Shown here in pieces: positions 6,069-6,219 of a stretch of DNA of 6,219 nt. The translations under genes and the position numbers were made by a program. Position 1 is the stretch's first letter, and each line of letters starts with the position of its first letter. Source of the stretch: Anaerotignum sp. Lineage in GTDB: Bacteria; Bacillota; Clostridia; Lachnospirales; Anaerotignaceae. The stretch covers positions 1 to 6,219 of the forward strand of contig JAHHTV010000092.1 of the NCBI GenBank assembly GCA_020024395.1. The letters run 5' to 3'. Under the pieces are notes generated by a model. The model was not told the origin of the DNA and searched no databases. It was given only the letters and a program-made list of their open reading frames with translations.

Positions 6069-6080
6069 GATATAAGTTTT
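6052..6080 (-). terminator. Weak attenuator-like hairpin with U6 in the leader
   Basis: In the leftward transcript CTTATAT (6076-6070) pairs with ATATAGG (6064-6058) around a CTTGC loop. The stem has one G-U pair, and four A-U pairs could extend it (AAAA 6080-6077 with the following T's). TTTTTT (6057-6052) follows directly. It has terminator geometry, but the stem has only one G-C pair, so termination would be inefficient. The loop also contains the -35 hexamer of the possible second promoter. Confidence 0.3.
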
Positions 6081-6129
6081 CGTGATTTTGCAATGAAAAA
6101 ACAATATTTCTGCTCTTTCATTTGTCTTG

Positions 6130-6158
6130 ATTATAACATCTTTGTATAAGAAATGCAA
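6130..6158 (-). promoter_or_regulatory. Main sigma-A promoter of the lcdCAB-pct operon (P1)
   Basis: On the minus strand TTGCAT (6158-6153), a 17-base spacer and TATAAT (6135-6130) form a near-consensus promoter. TGT just before TATAAT adds an extended -10. A/T tracts upstream (6163-6210) could serve as an UP element. Transcription should start near 6123, leaving a leader of about 190 bases before lcdC, long for an operon with no extra control. Confidence 0.75.
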
Positions 6159-6219
6159 CTATATTGTTAAAAATTTATTCTATTTTTTCAAAAAAAATAT
6201 AAAAAAACGTTTCATCTGC

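Noticed and set aside
6164..6181. TTGTTAA near the -35 of P1, like a Rex (NADH-sensing repressor) half-site
   Set aside because: Only one half matches TTGTTAA-N4-TTAACAA; the other half, TTATTCT, matches at three of seven positions.
6204..6214. AAACGTTTCA near the right edge, like part of a CcpA cre site
   Set aside because: Only one arm fits the consensus and the other is a plain A-run, so it is not supported as a site.

Overview
The window carries a compact acrylate-pathway operon on the minus strand, in the order lcdC - lcdA - lcdB - pct. It encodes the activator of lactoyl-CoA dehydratase, the two dehydratase subunits and propionate (lactate) CoA-transferase. The proteins closely resemble, from memory, those of Anaerotignum (Clostridium) propionicum. 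The transferase has the family length (524 aa) and a glutamate at exactly position 324, and the activator has its two cluster cysteines in the expected places. With the AT-rich spacers and strong AGGAGG-type ribosome binding sites, this points to a strictly anaerobic, lactate/alanine-fermenting clostridial Firmicute of or near Anaerotignum.

Layout, right to left (the direction of transcription): 6219-5933 is a 287-base AT-rich control region. It holds a good extended -10 sigma-A promoter, a possible second promoter inside a dyad, several hairpins and a 15-codon leader ORF with its own Shine-Dalgarno sequence. lcdC (5932-5153), lcdA (5137-3875) and lcdB (3861-2737) follow with gaps of 13-15 bases. 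A 106-base gap with a stable hairpin lacking a U-run precedes pct (2630-1056). An intrinsic terminator at about 976-1007 closes the operon.

Beyond the terminator, two visibly more AT-rich genes lie on the same strand. One (954-445) encodes a 169-aa protein I do not recognise that ends in a possible zinc-binding Cys/His motif. The other (436 to the window edge) encodes a protein that starts like an old-yellow-enzyme (OYE) flavin oxidoreductase but lacks the usual beginning and a large internal block.

How the genes work together: Pct moves CoA from propionyl-CoA or acetyl-CoA onto lactate. LcdC uses ATP to push one low-potential electron into LcdAB. LcdAB then dehydrates (R)-lactoyl-CoA to acryloyl-CoA through a ketyl radical. 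The next step, acryloyl-CoA reductase with its electron-transfer flavoprotein, is not in the window. The enzymes themselves are known. The least described material is the operon's leader (short ORF, SD-containing hairpin and 17-bp palindrome) and the two orphan genes downstream. I saw no tRNA, rRNA, insertion sequence, CRISPR array or phage feature.
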